Shown: piece by piece, positions 8,462 to 18,521 of the stretch | Layout of the letters: every line of letters starts with the position of its first letter | Position numbering within the stretch: position 1 is the first letter of the stretch | NCBI RefSeq assembly: GCF_000378345.1 | Contig: NZ_KB899546.1 | Coordinates: 251,523 to 315,522, forward strand | DNA from: Hirschia maritima DSM 19733 | Lineage (GTDB): Bacteria > Pseudomonadota > Alphaproteobacteria > Caulobacterales > Hyphomonadaceae | Length of the DNA stretch: 64,000 nt | Direction: 5' to 3' | Program-made: the position numbers and the translations under genes | The notes under the pieces: model-generated | Databases searched by the model: none | What the model saw: the letters and a program-made list of their open reading frames with translations, nothing else | What the model was told of the DNA's origin: nothing

Positions 8462-9622
8462 TTGTGGGCACTGGCTTTTATTTTGAAGATACTTCACACA
8501 TCTGATTGGCATTTAGGACGCACTTTCAAAGGTGCATCCCTCATTGATGATCATCAGCATTTTCTCGATCAACTCATCAAGATAATCGAAACACAAAAGC
8601 CGGATGTGGTAATTATTGCAGGCGACATTTTTGATCGTGCATCTCCTCCAGCCACGGCCATAAGTCAATTTGAAGATTTTCAGCGCCACATATATTTCAA
8701 AACAAACACAGCTCTCGTTATTCTAGCTGGAAATCATGATTCTGGTGAACGTATCGGTATGAATGGAGCTTTTGCTGATCCAGAACGTGTTCTGATTAGA
8801 GGTCGCTTACAAGCTGTAGAAAAACCGCTTATTCTGAAAGATACATTTGGCGAAGTTGCGTTCAGCGCTTTGCCATATGGAGAGAATTATTCAGCTCGAG
8901 AATGTTTCAATAATAAAGAAATCTCATGTCCCGCAGACGTTATCGCTGAACAAGTCAAGGCTGCTAGGGAGTATGTCCCCAAAGGCGCAAGATGGGTAAT
9001 TTCGGCTCATGCGTTTGTGAGTGGAGCATCGACCACAGAATCCGAACGCAATCTTTGTGTGGGAGGTATAGAAACAGTTCCTGCGGATATCTTTGACGGA
9101 GCCCATTACGTTGCACTAGGACACCTTCACCGTAGTCAAAAAGTCAAACATAACCATATCAGATATAGCGGTTCTCCATTGTCATTTGCTTTTGATGAGG
9201 TTGGAAACGAAAAGTCGGTTACGCTTATTGAGTTGGGAAAAGACAAAGTCACCAACATTGACCTTATTCCCATTTTACCACTTCGAACTGTGCGTGAGAT
9301 AAAGGGCGAATTGGCTGACATTGAAAAACGAGCTGACACCACTTCCAATCAAGACTTCATTCATGTCATTCTTACGGATAAAGGCGGATTGGTGGAACCA
9401 ATGGCACGCCTGAGAAAAATCTATCCAAATGTGATGTCGCTTTCTCGTGAACACCGAACAGACATCAGCAAAAATACAAAAGGACGAGCCACAGCCAAAC
9501 TCGATAACCCACAAGACGTAGTGGAAGAGTTCATCACTCATGTACGAGAGGCTGGGCTAGAACCAAACGAGCAAAAAATCCTTGATTCCGCTTTTTCAGC
9601 AATATCTTCGGAAAGGGACTAA
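8462..9622 (+). CDS. sbcD: SbcD exonuclease subunit (Mre11 family)
   Basis: SbcD is the nuclease subunit of SbcCD, which opens DNA hairpins and trims double-strand ends. The metallophosphoesterase motifs are in order: HTSDWHLGR, AGDIFDRASPP, LAGNHDSGER, and VALGHLHRSQ. The C-terminal third is the capping domain. The start is uncertain: TTG 8462 gives 386 residues, and TTG 8483 would give the more usual N-terminus KILHTSDWHLGR. It is followed after 3 bp by sbcC. Confidence 0.95.
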   Translation: MWALAFILKILHTSDWHLGRTFKGASLIDDHQHFLDQLIKIIETQKPDVVIIAGDIFDRASPPATAISQFEDFQRHIYFKTNTALVILAGNHDSGERIGMNGAFADPERVLIRGRLQAVEKPLILKDTFGEVAFSALPYGENYSARECFNNKEISCPADVIAEQVKAAREYVPKGARWVISAHAFVSGASTTESERNLCVGGIETVPADIFDGAHYVALGHLHRSQKVKHNHIRYSGSPLSFAFDEVGNEKSVTLIELGKDKVTNIDLIPILPLRTVREIKGELADIEKRADTTSNQDFIHVILTDKGGLVEPMARLRKIYPNVMSLSREHRTDISKNTKGRATAKLDNPQDVVEEFITHVREAGLEPNEQKILDSAFSAISSERD

Positions 9623-9625
9623 GCC

Positions 9626-12600
9626 ATGCGCCCTATCCGTTTGACTTTGCAAGCCTTTGGCCCATTCGCCGCCAAACAAGTTATAGACTTCGAACAAAAT
9701 AGTTCGACTGGATTGTTCGGTATTTACGGCCCAACAGGCGCTGGAAAGACTTCCATTTTTGATGGACTATGTTTCGCCCTGTTTGGTCAGTCTGCGGGCG
9801 CACAACGTGAAGGAAAAGACTTCCGTTCCGATCATGCACACGCTGACCTTCTAACTCAAATCGAACTTATCTTCGATCTAGGAGAGAAACGTTATGTTTT
9901 GAGGCGTATTCCTGTGCAGGAACGCATTGCAAAAAGAGGCAAAAAGCCAACGCAACAGTTACACCAAGCTTGGCTATTTGATGCTACAGGAATAAATGCA
10001 AAAGACATTTCAGACGACAACTCGGGCAAACCTATTGCAGAGAAAAAAACTTCACTTGTTGAACAGGCCATACAAGATCTCCTTGGATATTCCGCTGACC
10101 AATTTCGTCAGATAATTCTTTTGCCACAAGGCCAATTTCGTAAAGTTTTGGATGCAAACACAAAAGAACGTTCTGCCATCTTACAAAACTTATTCGATGT
10201 TTCGCTTTATGAACGATTACAAGATACTCTCAAAACCAAGGCAGCGATTGAATATGAACAGATTAATGATGCGCGTATAAAGCGTGATGACCGTCTGGAA
10301 CAAAGTGGTTTTGAATCTTTTGAAGCTTTAGAGGCTGGTATCAAAGAAGTCTCAGATATTGTTGCAAAAAAGAATGATGAAGTTGAAAAACTTAAGCAAG
10401 CGCACAATATCGCACGAACAAAATTCGATATTGCAAAATCAATTAATGACCAATTTATCGAACTTGCGAAGGCAAGACAAAAACAGGATGAACTCAACAA
10501 AAATCAAAAATCGATAGATGATTTAATCGTTCAATTGGAAGCCGCCAAACTAGCGGAAAAGCTAATTGGTTTAGAAACCAATGTTTCAGCAGCAAAGCGC
10601 GACCTAAAAGAAACACATTCCCGTGTTGCACAGTCTGCCAAGCGCGTAGAAGAAACCACAATTGCTCACAAAAAAGCTCTGTCGACTTTAGATTCTGCAA
10701 AGAAAAATATCGAGAAAATAGATGGTCTCAATACAAAAAAAACGACACTCGAATCCCTTCAAGAAACACTAAACAATTCCAAAACGCTCGAATCTGAAGT
10801 TCGTTTAAAAGCTGATAAATTAAAAAGTTCGCAAACCAAATCCACAGCACTCAAGGCTCAAATAAGCTCTGTTAAAGACAAAATAAAATCATGTCAGCTT
10901 CAAGCCAAATCCGCCATTGAAAGTTCAAAAGAGTTTGTGCAGTTGGAAAAGGAACTTGCCAAAATAGATACGGACTTGGAACTCCTAACTAAGTATGCCT
11001 CAGCTGTCGAAAAACAGTCTGCATTGGCAGAAAAAACCAAAATTACAGAAGAAAAGCATGGCTTAGCCAAGTCGGAGCTTAGAGACTCTGAAAACAAATT
11101 ACAGGCAGCTGAAAAAGCTCTTTCCAATGTGCAAGCGATACATCTGGCAAATCATCTGAAAGCAGGAGAGGAATGCCCTGTTTGTGGAAGTGAAGCACAC
11201 CCCAATCCTGCTACCGGAGACGCGAGCTCAAAGGGTTTAAATCAGGTATTTGAAACCTCCCGAGAAGCTTTCTTGCAGGCACAAAAACTTGAACGAGAGC
11301 AAGGCAACACACTAATCAGTTTTAAAGAACAACTGAAGCTGGCCAAAAGTAATCTAGACCAGATTGAAAAGCCGGACAAAAACATCAGCGCAATTAATGC
11401 TCACAAAGAAACAATTGAAAATAAAATCAAAAATTTCAAAGCTCTGCCAACACTGGAATCAATTGAAGATCAGCAAACAAAGCTTGAGGTCGAAGAATCT
11501 AATCTCATCATTCAATTAGAGGAATTGTCTCAAAATCTCTTGTTAAATCAGAGTGCATATGATTCGGCTAAAGCATTGTATGACGACGCGATAAACAAGT
11601 TGCCTCCCCAATATCAAAAGAGCGGCGCAATAAAAACTGAGTTGGATGCAATTTCCCAAGACATCGAAAACCTCAAACGTTCTCACGAAAATGCTCTCAA
11701 CAATGAACGAGAAGCTTCAACTTCATTAACCAATGCCAAGACGTCTCAGATTGAAATCAATGATGTGTCCATAAAAGCGGAAAAAAGATTTAGAGCTGAA
11801 TTAGCAACATTTGAAGCTTCACTTCAAAAAACTGGGTTTGATGCAGATAGCTTTAACACTGCTAAGTCCTATCTGAGTAAGAAAGATGAACTTGAAGAAC
11901 AAATTGATGCTCACAAATCAGCGCACCTCATTGTGAAAACTCAGATTGAGCAAGCAATCAAAGCTACGGCAAACACCGAACAACAAGACCTCACCGACCT
12001 TAGCAAAGAAATGACAATGGCAGAAGAGTCACTTGATGCCAGCACTGGGGAACTTAACAATTCAAATCACCAACTCAGAGAATTGAACACTGCCCTAAAA
12101 TCTGTCGAGACTGCTTCTGAGGAAATAACAAAACTCAATCAAGCTTACGCACCGCTCGGTGAAATGGCTGAACTGACAAATGGAACCAATCCTTTCAAAC
12201 TAAAACTCGTCGATTTCGCCATAGCTGCTATGTATGACGATGTCTTAGCCGCTGCAAACCGTCGTCTTGGTCCCATGACAGATGGTCGTTTTGAGTTGCA
12301 AAGAGAGGCCGGTGTTCAAGGTGGACGCGCTTATCGCGGGCTGGATACTCTAATTTTCGACGCGCACACAGAAACACTTAGACCAACTTCCTCTTTGTCT
12401 GGGGGAGAAGGCTTTCTTGCATCGCTTGCGCTTGCACTAGGTCTATCAGATGTTGTTCAAGCCCAATCTGGAGGTGTTAGATTAGATGCACTTTTCATTG
12501 ATGAAGGATTTGGAAGTCTCGACCCAGATTCGCTAGATTTGGCTTTAGAAACTTTACAATCGTTGGCAGACAATAACCGTATGGTTGGAATTATTTCGCA

Positions 12601-12694
12601 CGTAGAAGAAGTCAAACGCACAATTCCAAATGGCTTCTCTATTGTGCCATCTCCTTCGGGTAGTCATATACACATCAGAAATTCAATGAGTTGA
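9626..12694 (+). CDS. sbcC: SbcC ATPase subunit (Rad50 family)
   Basis: SbcC (1022 aa) is the SMC-like ATPase partner of SbcD. The N-terminal ATPase half has Walker A GPTGAGKTS near residue 34-42 and the Q-loop region LLPQGQFRK. Two long charged coiled-coil arms flank the zinc hook C517-P-V-C520 at the middle of the protein. The C-terminal half has the ABC signature LSGGEGF (about residue 925) and Walker B ALFIDEGFGSLD. It starts 3 bp after sbcD, so the two subunits are co-translated. Codon use is A-rich in the coiled coils, as expected from their Lys/Glu/Asn content. Confidence 0.96.
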   Translation: MRPIRLTLQAFGPFAAKQVIDFEQNSSTGLFGIYGPTGAGKTSIFDGLCFALFGQSAGAQREGKDFRSDHAHADLLTQIELIFDLGEKRYVLRRIPVQERIAKRGKKPTQQLHQAWLFDATGINAKDISDDNSGKPIAEKKTSLVEQAIQDLLGYSADQFRQIILLPQGQFRKVLDANTKERSAILQNLFDVSLYERLQDTLKTKAAIEYEQINDARIKRDDRLEQSGFESFEALEAGIKEVSDIVAKKNDEVEKLKQAHNIARTKFDIAKSINDQFIELAKARQKQDELNKNQKSIDDLIVQLEAAKLAEKLIGLETNVSAAKRDLKETHSRVAQSAKRVEETTIAHKKALSTLDSAKKNIEKIDGLNTKKTTLESLQETLNNSKTLESEVRLKADKLKSSQTKSTALKAQISSVKDKIKSCQLQAKSAIESSKEFVQLEKELAKIDTDLELLTKYASAVEKQSALAEKTKITEEKHGLAKSELRDSENKLQAAEKALSNVQAIHLANHLKAGEECPVCGSEAHPNPATGDASSKGLNQVFETSREAFLQAQKLEREQGNTLISFKEQLKLAKSNLDQIEKPDKNISAINAHKETIENKIKNFKALPTLESIEDQQTKLEVEESNLIIQLEELSQNLLLNQSAYDSAKALYDDAINKLPPQYQKSGAIKTELDAISQDIENLKRSHENALNNEREASTSLTNAKTSQIEINDVSIKAEKRFRAELATFEASLQKTGFDADSFNTAKSYLSKKDELEEQIDAHKSAHLIVKTQIEQAIKATANTEQQDLTDLSKEMTMAEESLDASTGELNNSNHQLRELNTALKSVETASEEITKLNQAYAPLGEMAELTNGTNPFKLKLVDFAIAAMYDDVLAAANRRLGPMTDGRFELQREAGVQGGRAYRGLDTLIFDAHTETLRPTSSLSGGEGFLASLALALGLSDVVQAQSGGVRLDALFIDEGFGSLDPDSLDLALETLQSLADNNRMVGIISHVEEVKRTIPNGFSIVPSPSGSHIHIRNSMS

Positions 12695-12762
12695 TATTTA
12701 ATCATTGCTCAATCCATCTGAATTTAGATCATTTCAAATATTCAATTTAAACCGGACTCAAA

Positions 12763-13530
12763 ATGACTGACAATAAATCTAGACCCGCCAATATGGATTC
12801 AACCGCTTATCGTTTGGCTGCGTTAGATGATGATTTCTTACTTGGAGATAGCATGCGCGGTGTGCGCTTCATGCTTGAATATGCAAAATCCGAGGAATTA
12901 TTACGGGAATGGGGGGTTGCCTCCACAGTCGTTGTCTTTGGCTCTGCGCGGTTCAAACCCGATGGACCAGACAATCATGCACGCTGGTACAATGCAGCGC
13001 GCGAATTAGGTAAAATCGTATCCCAACGCGGTGGTGCTCTAAAAAAGAAACAAGACCCACGCCACAACGTCATTGCAACTGGCGGAGGCCCAGGCATTAT
13101 GGAGGCCGCCAACCGCGGCGCGCATGATGTTGGGGCACCCAATATTGGCTTCAACATTACGTTGCCACACGAGCAAGAACCAAACCCCTACTCAACGCCC
13201 GAACTCACATTTCAATTTCACTATTTTGCTATGCGCAAGATGCATTTAGCCATGCGCGCAAATGCTCTCATCGTATTTCCTGGCGGATTCGGAACCATGG
13301 ACGAATTGTTCGAAATTTTATGTTTGAGACAAACTTTAAAAATCACATCGGATTTACCCATTATCCTGTTTGACAAAGAATTTTGGGAAACAACTTTTAA
13401 CTTCCAGCATTTAATCGATGTCGGCACAATCAATCCGGATGATGTAAATCTATTCAGCTACGCCAATACTGCCGAAGAAGCTTGGCAAATCATGTTGGAC
13501 AAAGGACTAAAATCAGTGCCAGCGAAGTAA
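12763..13530 (+). CDS. LOG family (TIGR00730-like) protein
   Basis: This 255-residue protein is a Rossmann-fold member of the LOG/lysine-decarboxylase-like family, whose plant and some bacterial members release cytokinin bases from nucleoside monophosphates; many bacterial members act on other purine nucleotides. Visible motifs are VVFGSARF, ATGGGPGIMEAANRGA and the diagnostic FPGGFGTMDELFE. It has a longer N-terminal region (about 55 residues) than plant LOG, which fits the larger bacterial subgroup. It ends in a terminator shared with the convergent aminotransferase gene. Confidence 0.9.
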   Translation: MTDNKSRPANMDSTAYRLAALDDDFLLGDSMRGVRFMLEYAKSEELLREWGVASTVVVFGSARFKPDGPDNHARWYNAARELGKIVSQRGGALKKKQDPRHNVIATGGGPGIMEAANRGAHDVGAPNIGFNITLPHEQEPNPYSTPELTFQFHYFAMRKMHLAMRANALIVFPGGFGTMDELFEILCLRQTLKITSDLPIILFDKEFWETTFNFQHLIDVGTINPDDVNLFSYANTAEEAWQIMLDKGLKSVPAK

Positions 13531-13536
13531 AAAAAA

Positions 13537-13561
13537 GCGCCGGATTTATTCCATCCGGCGC
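13537..13561. terminator. Bidirectional terminator between convergent genes
   Basis: A perfect 9-bp stem GCGCCGGAT / ATCCGGCGC encloses a 7-base loop. It is preceded on the plus strand by an A-run (so the minus-strand transcript gets a U-run) and followed by AATTTCTT. It lies 6 bp from both the LOG-family stop and the aminotransferase stop. Confidence 0.85.
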
Positions 13562-13567
13562 AATTTC

Positions 13568-14788
13568 TTAAAACAAATACGGGGCCATGCATTTGGCTAC
13601 ATATTTTATGTTTTCAGACTTTAGACCTGCCACATTGATACGCCCTGAACCCGGCAAATAGATTGCATGGTCTTCACGTAATTTTTCTGCAGCCCCATCT
13701 TTCAATTTCATGAGAGAGAACATCCCTTTTTGACGCAGAATACGGTTTGCAGCTTCATCTTTTCCATGAGAACGAAGTGCTTCAGCCATTTCAGAACGCA
13801 ATGATTTAATGCGATCTCGCATTTCATCTAATTCATTGATCCACTCTGTTTTTAATTCATCATTTTCCAATATCGTTGCAACAATCGCCGCGCCGTGAGC
13901 TGGTGGCATTGAATAGCTAGCACGGGCAATATCAGCTAGATGAGAAGCAACAATTGGAGTTTGCTCCGCATTTTGACTTTGCGCCACCAAACAACCTGTT
14001 CTTTCGCGATAAAGCCCGAAATTTTTAGAGCATGAATATGAGATCAAAGCTTCAGGAGCGAGCTCTAGGAATTCGCGTACACCAACCAAGTCTTCATCTA
14101 ATGAAGCACCAAACCCGTGATAGGCGATATCTACAATAGGAAAGATGGATTTTTCGGTACATAGACGCGCGAACAATTTCCATTGCTCATTTGTTAGATC
14201 CATTCCTGTCGGATTGTGACATGGCCCCTGAATAATTATTCCATCGCCTGGTTCAGCTTTATCCAAAGAACATTTGATGGCCTCAAAATCTATTTGCCCA
14301 GCATTCTCTCCATCTTGAATTTCGTCATATGAATAACTGTCCGTTTTCATGCCCATAGCGCGAACAACGTGTGCATGATTTGGCCAAGATGGATTACTCA
14401 CCCAAACAACACCATCAGCTTTCAAACGTTTAACAAAGCCAACAGCTACGCTTAATGCCCCACATCCACCGGGAGATGCAAAAGAAGTAATTCTACCAGA
14501 AGACACTGTATCAGATTTTGATCCAAACAATTGCTTCTCAACTGCATTATCGAAAACTTGGTTTCCGCGTGGACCTTCATAAGCCTTAGACGTTACACTA
14601 GTGAGCAGCACTTTTTCTGCAGACTTTACAGAACGCAAAACGGGTGTTGCACCGCTTGCGTCTTTATAAATACCAACGCCCAAATCAACTTTGATTTCCC
14701 GTGTATCTTCTTTATACGCCGCCATCAGCCCCAATAAAGCATCAGGAGGCAGAAGAGACAGATTAGAAATGAGATTTTTTTGCATCAT
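13568..14788 (-). CDS. Aromatic/aspartate aminotransferase (class I)
   Basis: A PLP enzyme of 406 residues in the AspC/TyrB branch. Diagnostic parts are VDLGVGIYKDASGATPVLRSVKSAE near the N-terminus, AYEGPRGNQVF, the GPCHNPTGMDLT substrate loop, PIVDIAYHGFG, and the Schiff-base lysine in SYSCSKNFGLYRERTG. It transfers amino groups between aspartate or aromatic amino acids and 2-oxoglutarate. Aspartate versus tyrosine preference cannot be decided from sequence alone. The start is ATG 14788 or 14785. It is a single gene with an AT-rich 130-bp upstream gap. Confidence 0.92.
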   Translation of the reverse strand: MMQKNLISNLSLLPPDALLGLMAAYKEDTREIKVDLGVGIYKDASGATPVLRSVKSAEKVLLTSVTSKAYEGPRGNQVFDNAVEKQLFGSKSDTVSSGRITSFASPGGCGALSVAVGFVKRLKADGVVWVSNPSWPNHAHVVRAMGMKTDSYSYDEIQDGENAGQIDFEAIKCSLDKAEPGDGIIIQGPCHNPTGMDLTNEQWKLFARLCTEKSIFPIVDIAYHGFGASLDEDLVGVREFLELAPEALISYSCSKNFGLYRERTGCLVAQSQNAEQTPIVASHLADIARASYSMPPAHGAAIVATILENDELKTEWINELDEMRDRIKSLRSEMAEALRSHGKDEAANRILRQKGMFSLMKLKDGAAEKLREDHAIYLPGSGRINVAGLKSENIKYVAKCMAPYLF

Positions 14789-14920
14789 TATTAGTCCCGA
14801 AATCGAAATGTCAGATATTTTATTCAGGCTAATATAAACAAATGCATCAATAATTCAACTTTTTCAATTATATAGAAATAACCATCTATTTCTCAAGGAA
14901 CTCGTACAACTCGTGATGAT

Positions 14921-15391
14921 TTATTGCACTCGTTTTTCATCGCACAATGTACGTTTATATAATTTGCCCTCAGCATTAAACCATTGCCATACTCGGCCTC
15001 GATATTCGCTACTATCTCCCAACGAAATCATTTCGTAAAAGCGTGATCCCGGCTCATCTTTGCGATCTAAATTCAATAAGATTTGACCGTATTCGCTTTC
15101 CCAAGAACACCCGCTAAAGCTATCATTATCCCACCAAAGTTTGTTACCTTTTAGCGTTCCCAATAACTCCACTTTATACTCTTTCCCGTCAGTCCAGATA
15201 AAGTGGTTTTTCTGAATGTAAGCATATTCACCTTCATCCGGAAAAATGCATTCAACCCGTGTTCTATGTTGATCTATGATCTGGGCTTCGGTGTTTAGAT
15301 GAGTATACAGCCCTTCCCAAACCCCTTCATGTTGAAGCATTGTGGGCATAATTTCGGAAAGCTGGGCACGAAGATTTGTATTTTCAATCAA
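14921..15391 (-). CDS. DUF3598-like (lipocalin-type) hypothetical protein
   Basis: A soluble protein of 156 residues with no signal peptide. It reads like a small beta-barrel: LQHEGVWEGLYTHLN, then alternating aromatic and polar strands and a GRVWQWFNAEGKLYKRTLC end. I compare it with the DUF3598/lipocalin-like group but cannot confirm the family. The start overlaps the stop of the upstream carboxymuconolactone-decarboxylase-like gene by 8 bp, so the two are probably translated together and act in the same process. Confidence 0.65.
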   Translation of the reverse strand: MIENTNLRAQLSEIMPTMLQHEGVWEGLYTHLNTEAQIIDQHRTRVECIFPDEGEYAYIQKNHFIWTDGKEYKVELLGTLKGNKLWWDNDSFSGCSWESEYGQILLNLDRKDEPGSRFYEMISLGDSSEYRGRVWQWFNAEGKLYKRTLCDEKRVQ

Positions 15392-15977
15392 CGCTTGGAT
15401 CCTTCCAGTGCTTCGAGTTTATATTTTCCTGAGCAAAACTTAGTGGAACAGCCTCTAAATCTGTTTTTACTGTGTCATTCCAACGATTTAGAAGTCCGAA
15501 TAGCGAAATCATCCCCATCATTTCCATGATCTGGGTTTCTGAGTAATACTTTTTCACATTATCAAAATGCTCATCTGTAGCGGAGTTTGGTTGTGTTCCA
15601 GCCGCCATTGCGAGGCTCAAAGCTGCTTTTTCAGCAACCGAAAATAATGAATTTGTTTCATACTCCCAAACACGATTGACTTTTTCAGCATCTGCGCCAG
15701 CCATTTTAACTGCTCCATGAGCGGTATGAGCCTGACAATAAACACATCCAGCCGCACCACTGACCACTGTTGCAATCATTCGTTTTAGACCTGCATCAAG
15801 TTCACCAGGTGCGTAAACAACGCTAACTAAATTTTTTACTGCATCTAAAAAAGAGGGCCACTTCGCCATTGTCAAAACATCATTCGGGACAAAGCCCATC
15901 AATTGTTCCGCATATGCTAAATCTGATTTGGCCTGATCAGAAAGTTGATCAACCTTCAAGGGATCAAGTCTTGCCAT
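15384..15977 (-). CDS. Carboxymuconolactone decarboxylase/AhpD-like protein
   Basis: This 197-residue protein has the CMD-family core: an all-helical fold with the redox motif CVYCQAHTAHGAVKMAG (C-x2-C...H) typical of AhpD-like peroxidase-associated members, followed by EKAALSLAMAAG and a helix-rich end. It may reduce peroxides or lipid hydroperoxides, or carry out an aromatic-degradation step; the sequence does not decide. ATG 15977 is chosen because of AGGA upstream and the normal N-terminus MARLDPL. A terminator for the TonB receptor gene lies just upstream, so this gene probably has its own promoter or receives read-through. Confidence 0.85.
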   Translation of the reverse strand: MARLDPLKVDQLSDQAKSDLAYAEQLMGFVPNDVLTMAKWPSFLDAVKNLVSVVYAPGELDAGLKRMIATVVSGAAGCVYCQAHTAHGAVKMAGADAEKVNRVWEYETNSLFSVAEKAALSLAMAAGTQPNSATDEHFDNVKKYYSETQIMEMMGMISLFGLLNRWNDTVKTDLEAVPLSFAQENINSKHWKDPSVD

Positions 15978-15997
15978 TTTACTTATCCTAAAAAAAA

Positions 15998-16028
15998 GCC
16001 GCCTGATGAGCCTCACCCATCAGACGGC
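15998..16028 (-). terminator. Rho-independent terminator of the TonB receptor gene
   Basis: GCCG-C-CTGATG pairs with CATCAG-A-CGGC around a 9-base loop, with one C-A mismatch. On the minus strand the stem is followed by a run of eight T. It lies 23 bp after the receptor's stop codon. Confidence 0.85.
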
Positions 16029-16050
16029 ACGAGGAAGAATTATTAAAAGT

Positions 16051-18258
16051 TTAGAAGCTTACGCCGAAATCAACGCCCCAAGTTAAAGGCAACTCGGGAT
16101 AAACGTGATTTACGTTTGCAGTTGATCGGTAATACTCTTTATCTGTGAGGTTTTTACCCCAAAGAGACACACGCCATCCCTTGTCATGTGGAGCATAAGC
16201 AATTCGGCCGTTCACTCGGGTTCCTGGTTCGATTAGTGATCCAGGGTTGTTCGCAATTAGAGCAAATGAATCTGATTCATACGCAACATCACCTCCAAAG
16301 GTAACTTCCCCTTCCCAAGCAGGAATAGAATAGTCAAATCCAGCAGTCACTTTGCGTTCAGGAGCATTTTTCAATTCTAGACCTTCAGCACATGCAATTG
16401 TCGCAACACCATTCGGACAAGAAGCTCCACCATTTGTTATTGTTCCAGCATCGGCATCTGTCAGATCTTTGTATTCAGCGTCGAGCCAACTAGCGTTCAT
16501 GTGGAATTGAAGAGCATCCGTTGCATGCAGCACTGTTTCCAATTCAAGTCCCTGAATCGCTGCACCCGATATATTGGAACGCGTGAAACCTCGGCCAGGC
16601 ACTGTTGCTGAGAATTGAAGATCTTCATAATCATTGTTGAAGTAGGTCAAATTGAAGCGAAGAGTGTCATTAAACAAATCACTGCGCAGGCCAGTTTCAA
16701 AAGAAAGCAAGTCTTCTTGAGTTACAGGTAAAAAACACGCCGCTGCTGCAAAACAGTCTGGTGATACACCTGCACTCTTAAAGCCGTTAGCAACAGAACC
16801 ATAAACCATCACATCATCTGAGATCTGATAGCTTACCTTTGCAGAGTAAGTAAGGTTACCCTCGTCGCTTTCTAGAATAACAGGAAAGTTTACAGATGCC
16901 GCTCCAGGAGCGCCAGAAGTACCAGTTACATCACGCTTTTCCTGAGTATAACGAAGACCACCCGTCAATGTTAGCGCGTCTGTCGCTTCCAAAGTGGCTT
17001 GAGTGAATATTGCTGCTGACTGAGTGTCGACATTTACGCTGAAAGGAAAGAAAAACACAGAATCGAGCGTAACTTCTTCATCATATAAGAACACACCAGC
17101 CATGTAGTTAAACGGCCCCTCAAATGCAGAAGAAATAGTGAATTCCTGACTTAACTGCGTTTGATCGGTTTCTTGAGAGAATGGGAAAGAAATATGAGAC
17201 GCTAAATCGTCTTTCATAGCTCTGTACCCTGTTAAAGAACTAAAATCATAGTCCCCAAAAGCACCATCAATTTTTAAAGATGCACCTGACACCTTAACTT
17301 CACTGCGATAGCCAGCAAAACATCCTACTTGCTGGAATATTTGTGGAGCACCAGAACAAGTGGCCCCCGGCACAGGCTCAATAGTATATAGATCATTATC
17401 TACGTCAGTTACTACCGATGGATCTCCATGAGAATCTACAATTGTGCTTGGAAGCGGGTCGGAATTATCAACTGTATGATCAGCGGAAATCAACATAGAC
17501 CAATTGTCATTGAAATTATGCTTCAGTGCGATGCGTGCGGCTGAAACTTCTTCCTTGCCAATATTATCGCGCGCTAATCCAGCTGCTGCACCATTTGGAT
17601 TTAGGTCAAACAATCCATCACGCTTTTTGTGAAGACCCGAAACACGAATGGCTGTGTTATCACCTAGAGCAAAGTTTCCCATGCCTTTTATATTGAATGA
17701 ACCGAAATTGCCTAAACCAGCAGACAAATCACCTGCATTCTCATCCTGAGGAGACACACTTACGAGTTTAATGGCTCCACCATTGGTGTTCCGTCCATAC
17801 AGAGTACCTTGCGGTCCACGCAATACCTCAACACGCTCGGTATCAACGAGGTCAACAAGTGATCCAACTGTACGACCAAGATAAATGCCATCCAGATAAA
17901 TTCCGACCGCAGGGTCTACCGCGCCACGAGATTCATCTTCACCAATTCCGCGGAAATACACGCGTGCCGAACTTGAAGTTCCACCACCCGTTACAATCAC
18001 TGCATTAGGAATTTGCGCCGCAATATCATTTACATCAGCAATCTGGCGATCTGCTAATTGATCTGCAGAAAATGCGGTTACAGCTACAGGAACATCCTGC
18101 AGGTTTTGCTCTCTACGCTGTGCTGTCACTGTTACAACACCAAGAGTTTTCTTGTTTTGGACTTCCTGCTCATCGGTAGCTTGATCCTGTGCCACGCCCA
18201 TAGGACTTGCAAAAGACGTTGCACCGGCAAGAAGCGCAAATTTCAATAAGGTTTTCAT
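16051..18258 (-). CDS. TonB-dependent outer-membrane receptor
   Basis: The protein (735 aa) has a signal peptide of about 23 residues ending near MGVAQ, a TonB-box-like segment (GVVTVTAQRREQ), a plug domain with VYFRGIG, PAVGIYLDGIYLGR and ERVEVLRGPQGTLYGRNTNGGAI, then a 22-strand-type barrel. It ends in phenylalanine (DFGVSF), the usual C-terminus of outer-membrane barrels. Receptors of this Sphingomonad/Caulobacter type import siderophores, sugars or aromatic compounds; the substrate here is unknown. Two cysteine pairs appear in extracellular-loop positions. An AraC-type gene is divergent from it across a 263-bp gap and may regulate it. Confidence 0.95.
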   Translation of the reverse strand: MKTLLKFALLAGATSFASPMGVAQDQATDEQEVQNKKTLGVVTVTAQRREQNLQDVPVAVTAFSADQLADRQIADVNDIAAQIPNAVIVTGGGTSSSARVYFRGIGEDESRGAVDPAVGIYLDGIYLGRTVGSLVDLVDTERVEVLRGPQGTLYGRNTNGGAIKLVSVSPQDENAGDLSAGLGNFGSFNIKGMGNFALGDNTAIRVSGLHKKRDGLFDLNPNGAAAGLARDNIGKEEVSAARIALKHNFNDNWSMLISADHTVDNSDPLPSTIVDSHGDPSVVTDVDNDLYTIEPVPGATCSGAPQIFQQVGCFAGYRSEVKVSGASLKIDGAFGDYDFSSLTGYRAMKDDLASHISFPFSQETDQTQLSQEFTISSAFEGPFNYMAGVFLYDEEVTLDSVFFFPFSVNVDTQSAAIFTQATLEATDALTLTGGLRYTQEKRDVTGTSGAPGAASVNFPVILESDEGNLTYSAKVSYQISDDVMVYGSVANGFKSAGVSPDCFAAAACFLPVTQEDLLSFETGLRSDLFNDTLRFNLTYFNNDYEDLQFSATVPGRGFTRSNISGAAIQGLELETVLHATDALQFHMNASWLDAEYKDLTDADAGTITNGGASCPNGVATIACAEGLELKNAPERKVTAGFDYSIPAWEGEVTFGGDVAYESDSFALIANNPGSLIEPGTRVNGRIAYAPHDKGWRVSLWGKNLTDKEYYRSTANVNHVYPELPLTWGVDFGVSF

Positions 18259-18464
18259 TTTATTCCTCTCCCCGAAATATAATCAAAATCACTAAATTTA
18301 GGACGCAGCTATTTGGTATAGTTAGTTTTAAGCGTCAAAATTCATGATCGTTCTGCCAAATCGCCACTTCAAGTGGAATTCTAATGGATTTAATCAGAAT
18401 CTAACATACCATCAGAACATATTTGGACGACTTCACAATTTAATGATATATCTTTTGAACTGCA

Positions 18465-18492
18465 AAATCCGATCATATTTGCGATCGGATTT
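18465..18492. repeat. Perfect 10-bp dyad upstream of the AraC gene
   Basis: AAATCCGATC and GATCGGATTT form a perfect inverted repeat with an 8-base spacer, ending 29 bp before the AraC start codon in the gap shared with the TonB receptor gene. It may be an operator for a dimeric regulator or a hairpin in the leader. There is no T-run, so it is not a terminator. Confidence 0.6.
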
Positions 18493-18521
18493 ATGAAACT
18501 GATGGCGAATAGGATGGAAGA

